Source: Sphingomonas sabuli
Lineage (GTDB): Bacteria > Pseudomonadota > Alphaproteobacteria > Sphingomonadales > Sphingomonadaceae
Assembly: GCF_014352855.1 (NCBI RefSeq)
Contig: NZ_CP060697.1
Coordinates: forward strand, 248,001-312,000
Length of the DNA: 64,000 nucleotides
Direction: 5' to 3'
Below the pieces are notes generated by a model. It was not told where the DNA came from. It did no database searches and saw only the letters and a list, made by a program, of their open reading frames with translations. The translations under genes and the position numbers were made by a program. Positions 17,750 to 25,811 of this stretch are shown here, piece after piece. Position 1 is the first letter of the stretch. Each line of letters begins with the position of its first letter.

Positions 17750-18279
17750 CGGGCCGAGGCCAGCATCTGCTGCGCCTGCGCAAGGTGCGCCTGCACCTTG
17801 GGCGCGGCCGCTGCAGCCATCTGGCGCAGCGCGGGCGTGGCGCCGGTCTGGCTGTAACCCTGGATCATTGCCAGAGCCTTCTGGTGAGCGGGCACCTGCT
17901 GCTGTAGGTAGAGACGATCGAGCGAGGCGGGCGAGGCGGTCAGCAACCGACCATACATCGCCTTCTGGTCGGCGCTAAGCTCGGGCGGCGGCGCCATGAC
18001 GCCGGCACCGGCGGCCGTCGCCAGCGCGGTGTTCGACATCATCGTATGGTCGGAAATCAGCATCGCCGCGAAGTCGCGCAGCTGCGGGTTCTGGCTCTTC
18101 TGCACGATCACCATGCTGGTCATGACCTCGAAGATGTCGCCGGCCCCGGCATGGAACAAGAACGCCTGCGAATCCTGCGTCGCGGCCGCTGCGGATGGTG
18201 TCGGAAGCGTCGCCGAGGCAGGGGCTGACAGGCCGGTCAGGGCGGCGGCTGCAGCGGCGATCATCAGGTGGCGGTTCAC
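17746..18279 (-). CDS. DUF4142-family exported protein
   Basis: This 177-residue protein has a cleavable signal ending near APASA, then a ferritin-like helical DUF4142 domain (AGDIFEVMTSMVIVQKSQ, RDFAAMLISDHTMMSNTAL, LDRLYLQQQVPAHQKAL). Members are often induced by stress in alphaproteobacteria. The GTG at 18279 is chosen because GAGGAG precedes it by about 7 bases; a TTG at 18294 is the alternative. Its promoter is probably the symmetrical EcfG-type site at 18336-18362. Confidence 0.8.
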   Translation of the reverse strand: MNRHLMIAAAAAALTGLSAPASATLPTPSAAAATQDSQAFLFHAGAGDIFEVMTSMVIVQKSQNPQLRDFAAMLISDHTMMSNTALATAAGAGVMAPPPELSADQKAMYGRLLTASPASLDRLYLQQQVPAHQKALAMIQGYSQTGATPALRQMAAAAAPKVQAHLAQAQQMLASAR

Positions 18280-18335
18280 AAGGCGTCTCCTCAAGAAAAA
18301 AGCATAAATCTCGGATTCGCCGGGATTTCCTGGAT

Positions 18336-18362
18336 GGAACCCGCTCGCTCCACCATCGTTCC
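18336..18362. promoter_or_regulatory. Bidirectional EcfG-type promoter (GGAAC-N17-GTTCC)
   Basis: The site is GGAAC, 17 bases, GTTCC. Read forward it is GGAAC-N16-CGTT, an exact match to the EcfG general-stress consensus, placed about 46 bases before the esterase ATG. Read in reverse it is GGAAC-N17-GTT, a match except for the base preceding GTT, placed about 60 bases before the DUF4142 start. One inverted repeat could therefore drive both divergent genes. Confidence 0.6.
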
Positions 18363-18406
18363 GCAGTCCTGTTCAAATTTCATTTACCAGCATTGCGAGA
18401 CCGACG

Positions 18407-19627
18407 ATGACGCGTTTCACCACGACTGCCCTGTTCGCCGGCGGCCTCGCCTCCGCTCTTGCGCTCGCCGCCGCGCCGGTTGCAGCGCAGCAGCCGATGG
18501 CCATGCCGGGCATGCCGATGGGGCAGCCGGGCGTGTCCGCAAGCGGCGCCCCGCTCGATGCCGACAGTCAGACCGTCGTCGACGCACTGACCAAGCGGCT
18601 CAACTTGCGGCCGTACCATTCGCTCAGCCCGGTCGAGGCGCGCAAGCAGCCGACCTTTACCGACGGCGTGATGGAAGTGCTCCGCCAGCAGGGGCGCCCG
18701 ACCACGCCACCGCCGGGCACTACCGAAAGCGACATCAGCGTTGGCGGCGCGGCCGGCAACTTGCACGCGCTGCTGATTAAGCCGACCGGGGTAACCGGGC
18801 CGATGCCGGTCATCCTCTACTTCCACGGCGGCGGTTGGGTGATCGCCGACAGCAAGGTCTACGCCGGCGGTGCGCGCGGCCTGGCGCGCGAAGCGCAGGC
18901 GATGGTGATTTCGGTCGACTATCGCCGTGCCCCGGAAGCGCCGTTCCCAGCGCAGCACGACGATGCGCTGGCATCATACAAATGGCTGCTGGCCAATGCC
19001 GCCCGGCTTGGCGGCGACACGTCGCGGATCGCTTTCGCGGGCGAAAGTGCCGGCGGCAACCTTGCGGTCACGACCGCGATCCAGGCGCGCGATGCGGGCC
19101 TCCCGCTGCCGCGCCATATCCTGTCGGTCTATCCGATCGCCGGCAATGATTTGAACACGCCGTCCTATCAGGACACGTCCAACGGCCCGACGCTCAACCG
19201 TGCGTTGATGGCCTGGTTCTTCCGCTACGTACCGCGGTCCGCGGCCGACCTCATGGATCCGCGCGTCAACGTCGTGAGCGCCAATCTTGCCGGCCTGCCG
19301 CCGGTGACGATCGTCGCCGCGCAGGTCGATCCGCTGCGTTCGGAAGGCGAATTGCTGGCCCAGCGGCTGGCCGCCGCGGGGGTCGCTGTCGAACGGCGCG
19401 AATGGGCCGGGGCGCCGCATGAATTCTTCGGCGCCGACGCAGTGATCGGCGACGCGCGCGAGGCGCAGCAATGGTCGGGCCAGCGCCTGCGCGCCGCGCT
19501 CAACGGCGCTGCCATGCCAATGCCGCAACAGCCGATGCCGCAGCAGCCCATGCCGCAACAGCCAATGCCGCAACCGACGCCGCAGCAGCAGCCGATGCCA
19601 CAGCCAATGCCGGGCGAACGCGGCTAG
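18407..19627 (+). CDS. Exported alpha/beta hydrolase, hormone-sensitive-lipase family
   Basis: This 406-residue protein has a signal peptide (cleavage near PVAAQ), then an HSL-type esterase domain. The oxyanion motif YFHGGGWV (around residue 139), the nucleophile FAGESAGGN (around residue 211), an aspartate region AAQVDPLRSEG and the catalytic histidine in APHEFFGA are all present. Substrate is unknown. Odd features are Met-rich segments: MAMPGMPMGQPG just after the signal and a C-terminal run of imperfect PMPQQ repeats from about residue 369 to 402. Confidence 0.88.
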   Translation: MTRFTTTALFAGGLASALALAAAPVAAQQPMAMPGMPMGQPGVSASGAPLDADSQTVVDALTKRLNLRPYHSLSPVEARKQPTFTDGVMEVLRQQGRPTTPPPGTTESDISVGGAAGNLHALLIKPTGVTGPMPVILYFHGGGWVIADSKVYAGGARGLAREAQAMVISVDYRRAPEAPFPAQHDDALASYKWLLANAARLGGDTSRIAFAGESAGGNLAVTTAIQARDAGLPLPRHILSVYPIAGNDLNTPSYQDTSNGPTLNRALMAWFFRYVPRSAADLMDPRVNVVSANLAGLPPVTIVAAQVDPLRSEGELLAQRLAAAGVAVERREWAGAPHEFFGADAVIGDAREAQQWSGQRLRAALNGAAMPMPQQPMPQQPMPQQPMPQPTPQQQPMPQPMPGERG

Positions 19628-20127
19628 GCCGTTTTCGCGTCCCCGGCGGGATAGCGGATAGCCATCACTTCGTAGCTTTTCTCGCCGACAGGAAGGCGGA
19701 CGATGCGCTCGTCGCCGACCCGCGCGCCGATCAGCGCCCGGGCGAGCGGGGCGCTCCACCCGATGCGGCCGTTGCCGGCGTCCGTTTCGTCGTCGCCGAC
19801 GATGGTCAGGGTGCGGCGATGGTCGTCCTCATCCGCCAATTCGACCGTCGCGCCAAAGCGAACCTGGTCGCGATCGACCTGGTTGGCGGGGTCGACGACC
19901 TTTGCCGCCTTCATGACACGCGACAGAAAGCCCAGCCGGCGGTCAATCTCCCGCAGACGCTTCTTGCCATATTGGTAGTCGGCGTTATCGGACCGGTCGC
20001 CAAGCGACGCGGCCCACGACACGACCTCGACCACCTTGGGCCGTTCGGTCGCGAACAGGGTTTCATATTCGCCGCGCAGCCGTTGCAGCCCGTCGGGCGT
20101 GATGAAGCGCGGTTTGACGTCGGCCAT
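19624..20127 (-). CDS. greB: Transcription elongation factor GreB
   Basis: GreB stimulates RNA cleavage by backtracked RNA polymerase. The 167-residue protein has the N-terminal coiled coil with acidic tip (SLGDRSDNADYQYGKKRLRE) and the C-terminal FKBP-like domain (GRIGWSAPLARALIGARVGD). The tip sequence and the length favour GreB over GreA. It converges on the esterase with a 4-bp overlap. Confidence 0.9.
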   Translation of the reverse strand: MADVKPRFITPDGLQRLRGEYETLFATERPKVVEVVSWAASLGDRSDNADYQYGKKRLREIDRRLGFLSRVMKAAKVVDPANQVDRDQVRFGATVELADEDDHRRTLTIVGDDETDAGNGRIGWSAPLARALIGARVGDERIVRLPVGEKSYEVMAIRYPAGDAKTA

Positions 20128-20137
20128 GGCCGCGGCC

Positions 20138-22144
20138 TTAGCCCGGCGAACGCTTGCCCAGAAAGCGCGAAACGTGGGTCGTCGCCTGCGCCGTGCCCTG
20201 CTGCGGGTTCATCGCGTCATAGACGACCGCATTTTCGACCACCCGCTGAACGTAGCCGCGTGTCTCGCTGAACGGGATCGCCTCGATCCACCCGATCATG
20301 TCGACCTGGCCGGTGCGCGGGTCGCCATAGGCGTTGAGCCACTTGCGCACGTTGCCCGCGCCGGCGTTGTAGCTGGCGACCGCCAGCGGCACGCTGCCGT
20401 CCCAGGTGTTGAGCATGCGCTGGAAGTAAGACGAGCCCAGCATGATGTTGTAATCCGGCGTGTGCAGCCGGCTCATGTCGTAACCGACGCCAAGCTTGCC
20501 CGCCTGTTCGCGCGCCGTCGCCGGCATCAGCTGCATCAGGCCGCGCGCGCCGGCGTGGCTGATGGCGTTGCGATCGAACGAGCTTTCCTGCCGCGCGATG
20601 CCGTTGGCCAGCGCCCAGGTCGTGCGCGGGGTCGTCGACAATGTCGGGAAGGCCTCGCGAACGTAGAAGGCGTCGCCGTCGTTGCGGGCAGCGCGGGCGA
20701 CCCACACGGCCAGGTCCTGCCGGCCAAGCTGACGCGCCATTTCCATCGCCAGCGCCCGCTGTTCGTGCGAATCCAGCGATTCCGCCAGCGCCCGGACGAA
20801 CAGGGTCTGCTCGTCGGCGCGGCCGGAATAGGTCATCTGGCGGGTGGCCCGGACCAGCGAGTTTTGCCCGAAGGCAGTGCGTGTCGCACTGGCCGCGGCG
20901 ATCGGTGCGCTGGGTCCCGGTGCCGGAACGCGCAGGCCCAGCCGCTCGAGCGCCAGCTGGCCGTAGAACAGTTCGGGCGAAAGCGCGGCGCGACGGAAGT
21001 AATCCTGCGCGGCAGGGGCCTGGCCCGACGCCAGCGCGGCGCGGCCGGCCCAGTACCAGCCCTTGGTCGCTACCTGCAGCGACTTGCCGCCCTGCGCGTA
21101 GCGATAGAACATCGCCACCGCGTTGCCGGGATTGCGCAGCCGGTCCATCGCGGTCCGGCCGGCTAGCCAGGTCAGGCTCGTATATTCATCGCGCACGCCA
21201 TAGGGCTGATCGGCCAGTTGCACGCCTTGCGGAAGGGCATCGTCGACCTGCCGCGCAACGTTATAGGCCAGCGTCGACTGACCCGCCGACAGCGCATCGC
21301 CGGCCACCAGCAGCAGCATTTCGTACCAGCGCTCGACGTCGGCCGGGCGTTCTGTGAAGGCATGCGGCTGGGCCGCAAGCTGCGCGGCCATCATCGTGTT
21401 GCCGCCATCGCGCAGGTAGCGCAGGCGATCCATTAACAGGCCGGCATCGGCGCCGATGCGGTGCTGCGCGGACCGGAAATAGGTTTCGGAATTGGGCAGC
21501 CGCTGCTGCATCGCGACGCGCGCGTTGAACGCGGCTTGGCGGTCCGGGCTGGTCCATGCCAACAGCCGGGCGGCATTGTTGGGATCCTTGGCGAACAGCA
21601 GCGCGTCGACCCGGCGGTTGTGGTCCTGCGGGGTCAGCTGCGCCCCGTAGCGGGCGAGGATGGCGGCTTCGTCGGCGCTGTTGAGGCTGTCCGACGCCCA
21701 CGCTTCCTTGGCGGCGGTAACCGCTTCGGCGCCGCGGCCGGACTGCGCAAGCGCGTCGGCATAGCGGGTCCAGCCGGTGCCGGTACGCGGCTTTTCGACC
21801 TGGAAGAAGCCGAGCACGAGGGCGGCATTCTCGCCCGGGCGCATCGACCGTTCCGCCTGGCGGCGAAGCGTGCTTTCGCCCGGCCATTCGCGGTTCGCGT
21901 TGAGGAAGCGAGCGTAGTCCGAGAAGCTGTAATTGCCGCCCTGGCGAAGGCGGCGCCAATCGTTGATCGCATAGAGGATGCCGTTGTCGGCGGCCTGGAC
22001 GGCTGCCGCCGCGCCGCCCGCGGCAGCCGGCGCGCCGGCCGGCGACGCCGCCAGCATCAGTTCGGGAAGTTTCTCAGCGGTGGCGGACGCCGTGAATGCC
22101 AGGAGGATCGGAACGAGGAAAGCTGCTCTACCCATGCTGGACAT
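20138..22144 (-). CDS. slt: Soluble lytic murein transglycosylase
   Basis: This 668-residue exported protein cleaves peptidoglycan to 1,6-anhydromuropeptides. It has a signal peptide ending near ATA, a long helical superhelix (about residues 50-480), then the SLT catalytic domain with the catalytic glutamate in IARQESSFDRN, GARGLMQLMPATA, NIMLGSSY and VASYNAGAGNVRKW. The ATG at 22144 has an AGGAGG element 11 bases upstream; a second ATG three codons in is possible. It is divergent from dapA. Confidence 0.92.
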   Translation of the reverse strand: MSSMGRAAFLVPILLAFTASATAEKLPELMLAASPAGAPAAAGGAAAAVQAADNGILYAINDWRRLRQGGNYSFSDYARFLNANREWPGESTLRRQAERSMRPGENAALVLGFFQVEKPRTGTGWTRYADALAQSGRGAEAVTAAKEAWASDSLNSADEAAILARYGAQLTPQDHNRRVDALLFAKDPNNAARLLAWTSPDRQAAFNARVAMQQRLPNSETYFRSAQHRIGADAGLLMDRLRYLRDGGNTMMAAQLAAQPHAFTERPADVERWYEMLLLVAGDALSAGQSTLAYNVARQVDDALPQGVQLADQPYGVRDEYTSLTWLAGRTAMDRLRNPGNAVAMFYRYAQGGKSLQVATKGWYWAGRAALASGQAPAAQDYFRRAALSPELFYGQLALERLGLRVPAPGPSAPIAAASATRTAFGQNSLVRATRQMTYSGRADEQTLFVRALAESLDSHEQRALAMEMARQLGRQDLAVWVARAARNDGDAFYVREAFPTLSTTPRTTWALANGIARQESSFDRNAISHAGARGLMQLMPATAREQAGKLGVGYDMSRLHTPDYNIMLGSSYFQRMLNTWDGSVPLAVASYNAGAGNVRKWLNAYGDPRTGQVDMIGWIEAIPFSETRGYVQRVVENAVVYDAMNPQQGTAQATTHVSRFLGKRSPG

Positions 22145-22224
22145 CCTAGTAACCGCCTCCTTATCAGTGTCTGAACGAAACCGGTCCCTAACAGGCTTGC
22201 GACTCCCAAGTGAAGGAAAAATCG

Positions 22225-23097
22225 ATGTTTTTCGGTTCGATACCGGCTTTGGTCACCCCATTTGCCAATGGGTGTGTCGATGAAGACTCACTGCGGTCCT
22301 TCGTCGCGTGGCAGATCGAGCAGGGCTCGGACGGCCTCGTCCCCTGCGGAACGACGGGGGAGGGGGCGACCCTCACCGACGCCGAGCATCGCCGGGTGAT
22401 CGAGATCACGGTCGAAGTCGCGGCTGGCCGGGTTCCCGTCATCGCCGGGTGCGGATCGAACGACACCGCCCGCGCCATCGCGCTGACCAACGCGGCAAAG
22501 GATGCCGGGGCGGATGCCGCGCTGCACGTGCCGCCATATTATAACCGCCCCAACCAGGACGGGATCTACAATCACCTTGCCGCCGTTGCCGACTGCGGCA
22601 TTCCCGTCGTGCTTTATAATGTCCCGTCACGGACGATCACCGACATCGCAGTCGAAACGATGGGCCGGCTGGCGCAATTGCCCAACGTCGTCGCGGTCAA
22701 GGACGCCACCGGCAACCTGGCCCGTGTATCCGCCCAGCGCGCCGCCTGCGGAAGCGACTTTGTCCAGCTTAGCGGCAATGACGACATGGCACTCGGCTTC
22801 AACGCCATGGGCGGCGTCGGCTGCATCAGCGTCAGCGCCAACGTCGCGCCGAAACTGTGCAGCGACTTCCAGCGGGCAACCCGCGAAGGCCGCTGGGACG
22901 ATGCGCTCGAGCTTCAGGACCGCCTGTTCCCGCTCCACACGGCCATGTTCACCGACGCCTCGCCCGGCCCGGTCAAATATGCCCTCAACTGCGTCCGCCC
23001 CGAATTCCCGGCAACGCTTCGTGCCCCAATGACCGAACCGTCCGCCGCAGCGAAAAAGGCGGTCGACGCCGCACTGGAACACGCCGGACTGTCCTGA
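22225..23097 (+). CDS. dapA: 4-hydroxy-tetrahydrodipicolinate synthase
   Basis: DapA condenses pyruvate and aspartate semialdehyde in the lysine and diaminopimelate pathway. The 290-residue TIM barrel contains PCGTTGEG, the catalytic tyrosine region VVLYNVPSRT and the Schiff-base Lys159 in VAVKDATGN. The ATG at 22225 gives the usual MFFGSIPALVTPF start and has an AAGGAAAA site; an in-frame GTG 15 bases upstream is less likely. Confidence 0.96.
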   Translation: MFFGSIPALVTPFANGCVDEDSLRSFVAWQIEQGSDGLVPCGTTGEGATLTDAEHRRVIEITVEVAAGRVPVIAGCGSNDTARAIALTNAAKDAGADAALHVPPYYNRPNQDGIYNHLAAVADCGIPVVLYNVPSRTITDIAVETMGRLAQLPNVVAVKDATGNLARVSAQRAACGSDFVQLSGNDDMALGFNAMGGVGCISVSANVAPKLCSDFQRATREGRWDDALELQDRLFPLHTAMFTDASPGPVKYALNCVRPEFPATLRAPMTEPSAAAKKAVDAALEHAGLS

Positions 23098-23142
23098 GGC
23101 AGGGTTCCCCTCGGCGGTGGCAGTAGCTACATCGCGCCGCAC

Positions 23143-23622
23143 ATGGCCAAGCCGCGTCCCGCCGAATTCGACAAGCAGAAGGTCGTCGCCGAAAACCGGC
23201 GCGCGCGCTTCGACTATTTCATCGAAGACAAGTTCGAGGCCGGGCTGGCGCTGGTCGGTACCGAAGTGAAGGCGCTGCGTCAGGGCGAGGGGTCGATCGC
23301 GGAAAGCTATGCGACCATCGACGGCGAGGAAGTGTGGCTGATCAACAGCCACATTCCCGAATACAGCCATGGCAACCGGCTCAATCATGAGACCCGGCGC
23401 GCTCGCAAGCTGCTGCTGACCAAGCGCGAGATCAACAAGCTGCACGGTGCGATCAACCGGCAGGGGCTGACCGTCGTGCCGCTGTCGATCTATTTCAACG
23501 CACGCGGCAAGGCGAAGGTCGAACTGGCGCTGGCTAAGGGCAAGAAGGCCCATGACAAGCGCGAGACGATCAAGGAACGCGACTGGAAGCGCGAACAGGG
23601 CCGGCTCCTGCGCCACGGCTAG
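23143..23622 (+). CDS. smpB: SsrA-binding protein SmpB
   Basis: SmpB carries tmRNA to stalled ribosomes. The 159-residue protein shows [30 protein letters not shown], the [10 protein letters not shown] loop and the basic C-terminal tail ([16 protein letters not shown]) that enters the empty mRNA channel. It lies 45 bp after dapA. The tmRNA gene itself is not in the window. Confidence 0.97.
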   Translation: MAKPRPAEFDKQKVVAENRRARFDYFIEDKFEAGLALVGTEVKALRQGEGSIAESYATIDGEEVWLINSHIPEYSHGNRLNHETRRARKLLLTKREINKLHGAINRQGLTVVPLSIYFNARGKAKVELALAKGKKAHDKRETIKERDWKREQGRLLRHG

Positions 23623-23728
23623 GCCGGGCCTTTCGACCTGCGTGCCCGCGCTTTCGGCCAGCGGCTTTGACGCTGTTCGCCCGCACGCCCTATAGCTGGC
23701 GCCACAATCTTGGGGAGTTGATCACCAC

Positions 23729-25795
23729 ATGCGTTCGCTAATCGCCATTCTCGCCGCCGGCACCGCGCTCGGTGGCTGCGCCACCACGCCCGTCCCTATG
23801 GTCCCGCCGCCAGCCGAAGTCGTCGAGGCCGCCCCGCCGGCGGCCGCCCCCGCGCCGAAGCCCGAGCTCGGGACTTTCGGCTTCGACACCGCGGGCATGA
23901 ACACGACGGTGCTGCCGGGCAACAATTTCTACGAATATGCCAACGGCACCTGGGCCAAGGCGACCCAGATCCCCGCCGACAAGTCGAACTACGGCATGTT
24001 CACCATGCTCGACGACCTTTCAAAGGAGCGCACCCGCACCATCGTCGATGAAGCGGCCAAGGATCCCAACAACAAGATCGGGCAGGCCTACACCGCCTTT
24101 CTCGATACGGCGGCCATCGAGTCCAAGGGGCTGACACCCATCGACCCGTGGCTGGCCGACATCCGTGCGGTCGACAGCCGCGACGATCTGCCCGCGCTCT
24201 ACGCCAAGGCCGATCGCATGGGCATTCCCAACCCGTTCCTGCTGTACATCGGCCAGGACGACAAGAACCCGACGCGCTATGTCACCAGCCTGGTCCAGGG
24301 CGGCATCGGCATGCCGGACCGCGATTATTATCTGTCCAAGGACCCCAAGATCGCGCCCAAGCGCGACGCTTACCTGAAGCATCTGACCAACATGCTGACG
24401 CTGGCTGGCGAAACCGATGCGGCCAAACGCGCGGCGGCGATCTTGGCGATGGAAACCGACATCGCGAAGGTCCATTGGACGCAGGTCGACAGCCGCGATG
24501 CGGACAAGACCTACAATCTGTTCCAGCTCGCCGAGTTCGACCGGTCGGCGCCGGGTTTCGACTTCACCCGCTTCCTCAAGCTCGACGGGATCGAGGCCAG
24601 CGAGGTCAACGTGCTGCAGCCGAGCGCCGTCCGCGGCACCGCGGCGGTTGTCGCACGCGCGCCGTTGCAGGTGCTTCGCGACCAGATGCTGGTGCGTTCG
24701 CTCGATGCCTATTCCGCCGTGCTGCCCAGCGCGATCGACCGCGAGGCCTTCGCTTTCCACGGCACCGCTTTGTCGGGCACGCCGGAACAGGAAGTCCGGT
24801 GGAAGCGCGGCGTCGGTTTCGTCACCGGCGCCTTGTCGGATGACGTCAGCAAGATTTACGTCCAGCGCTATTTCCCGCCCGAAACCAAGGCGGCGGCCGA
24901 CACGCTGGTCCGCAATGTGGTCGAGGCCATGGGCCGGCGGATCGACGGGCTCAGCTGGATGGCGCCGGAAACGAAGGCGCGGGCGCGCGCCAAGCTGGCC
25001 AATTTCACCACCAAGATCGGCTATCCCGACCAGTGGCACGACTATTCGGCGCTGACGATCCGTGGCGACGATGCGTTCGGCAACATGGTCCGCGCCAACG
25101 AATGGGCGCATGTCGATGCGCTGTCGAAGCTCGGTGGCCCGATCCGCAAGTGGGAATGGGGCATGACCCCGATGACGGTAAATGCCTATGCCAATTTCGG
25201 CATGCAGGAGATCGTCTTCCCGGCATCGATCCTGCAACCGCCGTTCTTCGACCCGAATGCCGATCCGGCAATCAATTATGGCGGCATCGGCGCCGTGATC
25301 GGGCATGAAATCAGCCACCATTTCGACGACCAGGGTTCGAAATATGACGAGCAAGGTCGGCTCAAGGAATGGTGGACCGCGGCGGACAAGAAGGCGTTCG
25401 AAGCCGCGACCAAGTCGCTGGTCGCACAATATGACGCGTACGAGATTTTCCCCGGCGCCAACGTCAAGGGCGCGTTCACGCTGGGCGAGAATATCGGCGA
25501 CCTCGCCGGCCTGACCGTGGCCTATGACGCCTATCAGCACACGCTCGGCGGGCAGCCTGCTCCGGTCATCGACGGGACTACCGGCGACCAGCGCTTCTAC
25601 CTTGGCTGGGCGCAGGTCTGGCGGCGCAACTACCGCGAGGAAAATCTGCGCAACCGGTTGATCACCGATCCGCACTCGCCGTCGGAACAGCGGACGTCGG
25701 TAGTTCGTAACCTCGACCCCTGGTATCCCGCTTTCTCCGTGCAGCCGGGGCAGACCCTGTACCTGACGCCGGAACAACGGGTGCGCATCTGGTAG
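23729..25795 (+). CDS. M13-family (neprilysin-like) zinc metallopeptidase, lipoprotein
   Basis: This 688-residue protein has a lipobox TALGGC (Cys17) and a Pro/Ala-rich linker, followed by the M13 N domain and the catalytic domain. The zinc motif is HEISH (His526, Glu527, His530), with ENIGDLAG (Glu587) as third ligand and NAYANFGMQEIVFPA as substrate-binding segment. It ends in RVRIW, close to the usual C-terminal VW-type ending. It probably cleaves peptides in the periplasm. An ATG 16 bp downstream starts cckA. Confidence 0.94.
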   Translation: MRSLIAILAAGTALGGCATTPVPMVPPPAEVVEAAPPAAAPAPKPELGTFGFDTAGMNTTVLPGNNFYEYANGTWAKATQIPADKSNYGMFTMLDDLSKERTRTIVDEAAKDPNNKIGQAYTAFLDTAAIESKGLTPIDPWLADIRAVDSRDDLPALYAKADRMGIPNPFLLYIGQDDKNPTRYVTSLVQGGIGMPDRDYYLSKDPKIAPKRDAYLKHLTNMLTLAGETDAAKRAAAILAMETDIAKVHWTQVDSRDADKTYNLFQLAEFDRSAPGFDFTRFLKLDGIEASEVNVLQPSAVRGTAAVVARAPLQVLRDQMLVRSLDAYSAVLPSAIDREAFAFHGTALSGTPEQEVRWKRGVGFVTGALSDDVSKIYVQRYFPPETKAAADTLVRNVVEAMGRRIDGLSWMAPETKARARAKLANFTTKIGYPDQWHDYSALTIRGDDAFGNMVRANEWAHVDALSKLGGPIRKWEWGMTPMTVNAYANFGMQEIVFPASILQPPFFDPNADPAINYGGIGAVIGHEISHHFDDQGSKYDEQGRLKEWWTAADKKAFEAATKSLVAQYDAYEIFPGANVKGAFTLGENIGDLAGLTVAYDAYQHTLGGQPAPVIDGTTGDQRFYLGWAQVWRRNYREENLRNRLITDPHSPSEQRTSVVRNLDPWYPAFSVQPGQTLYLTPEQRVRIW

Positions 25796-25811
25796 GCGGG
25801 ACCGCCTAGCC

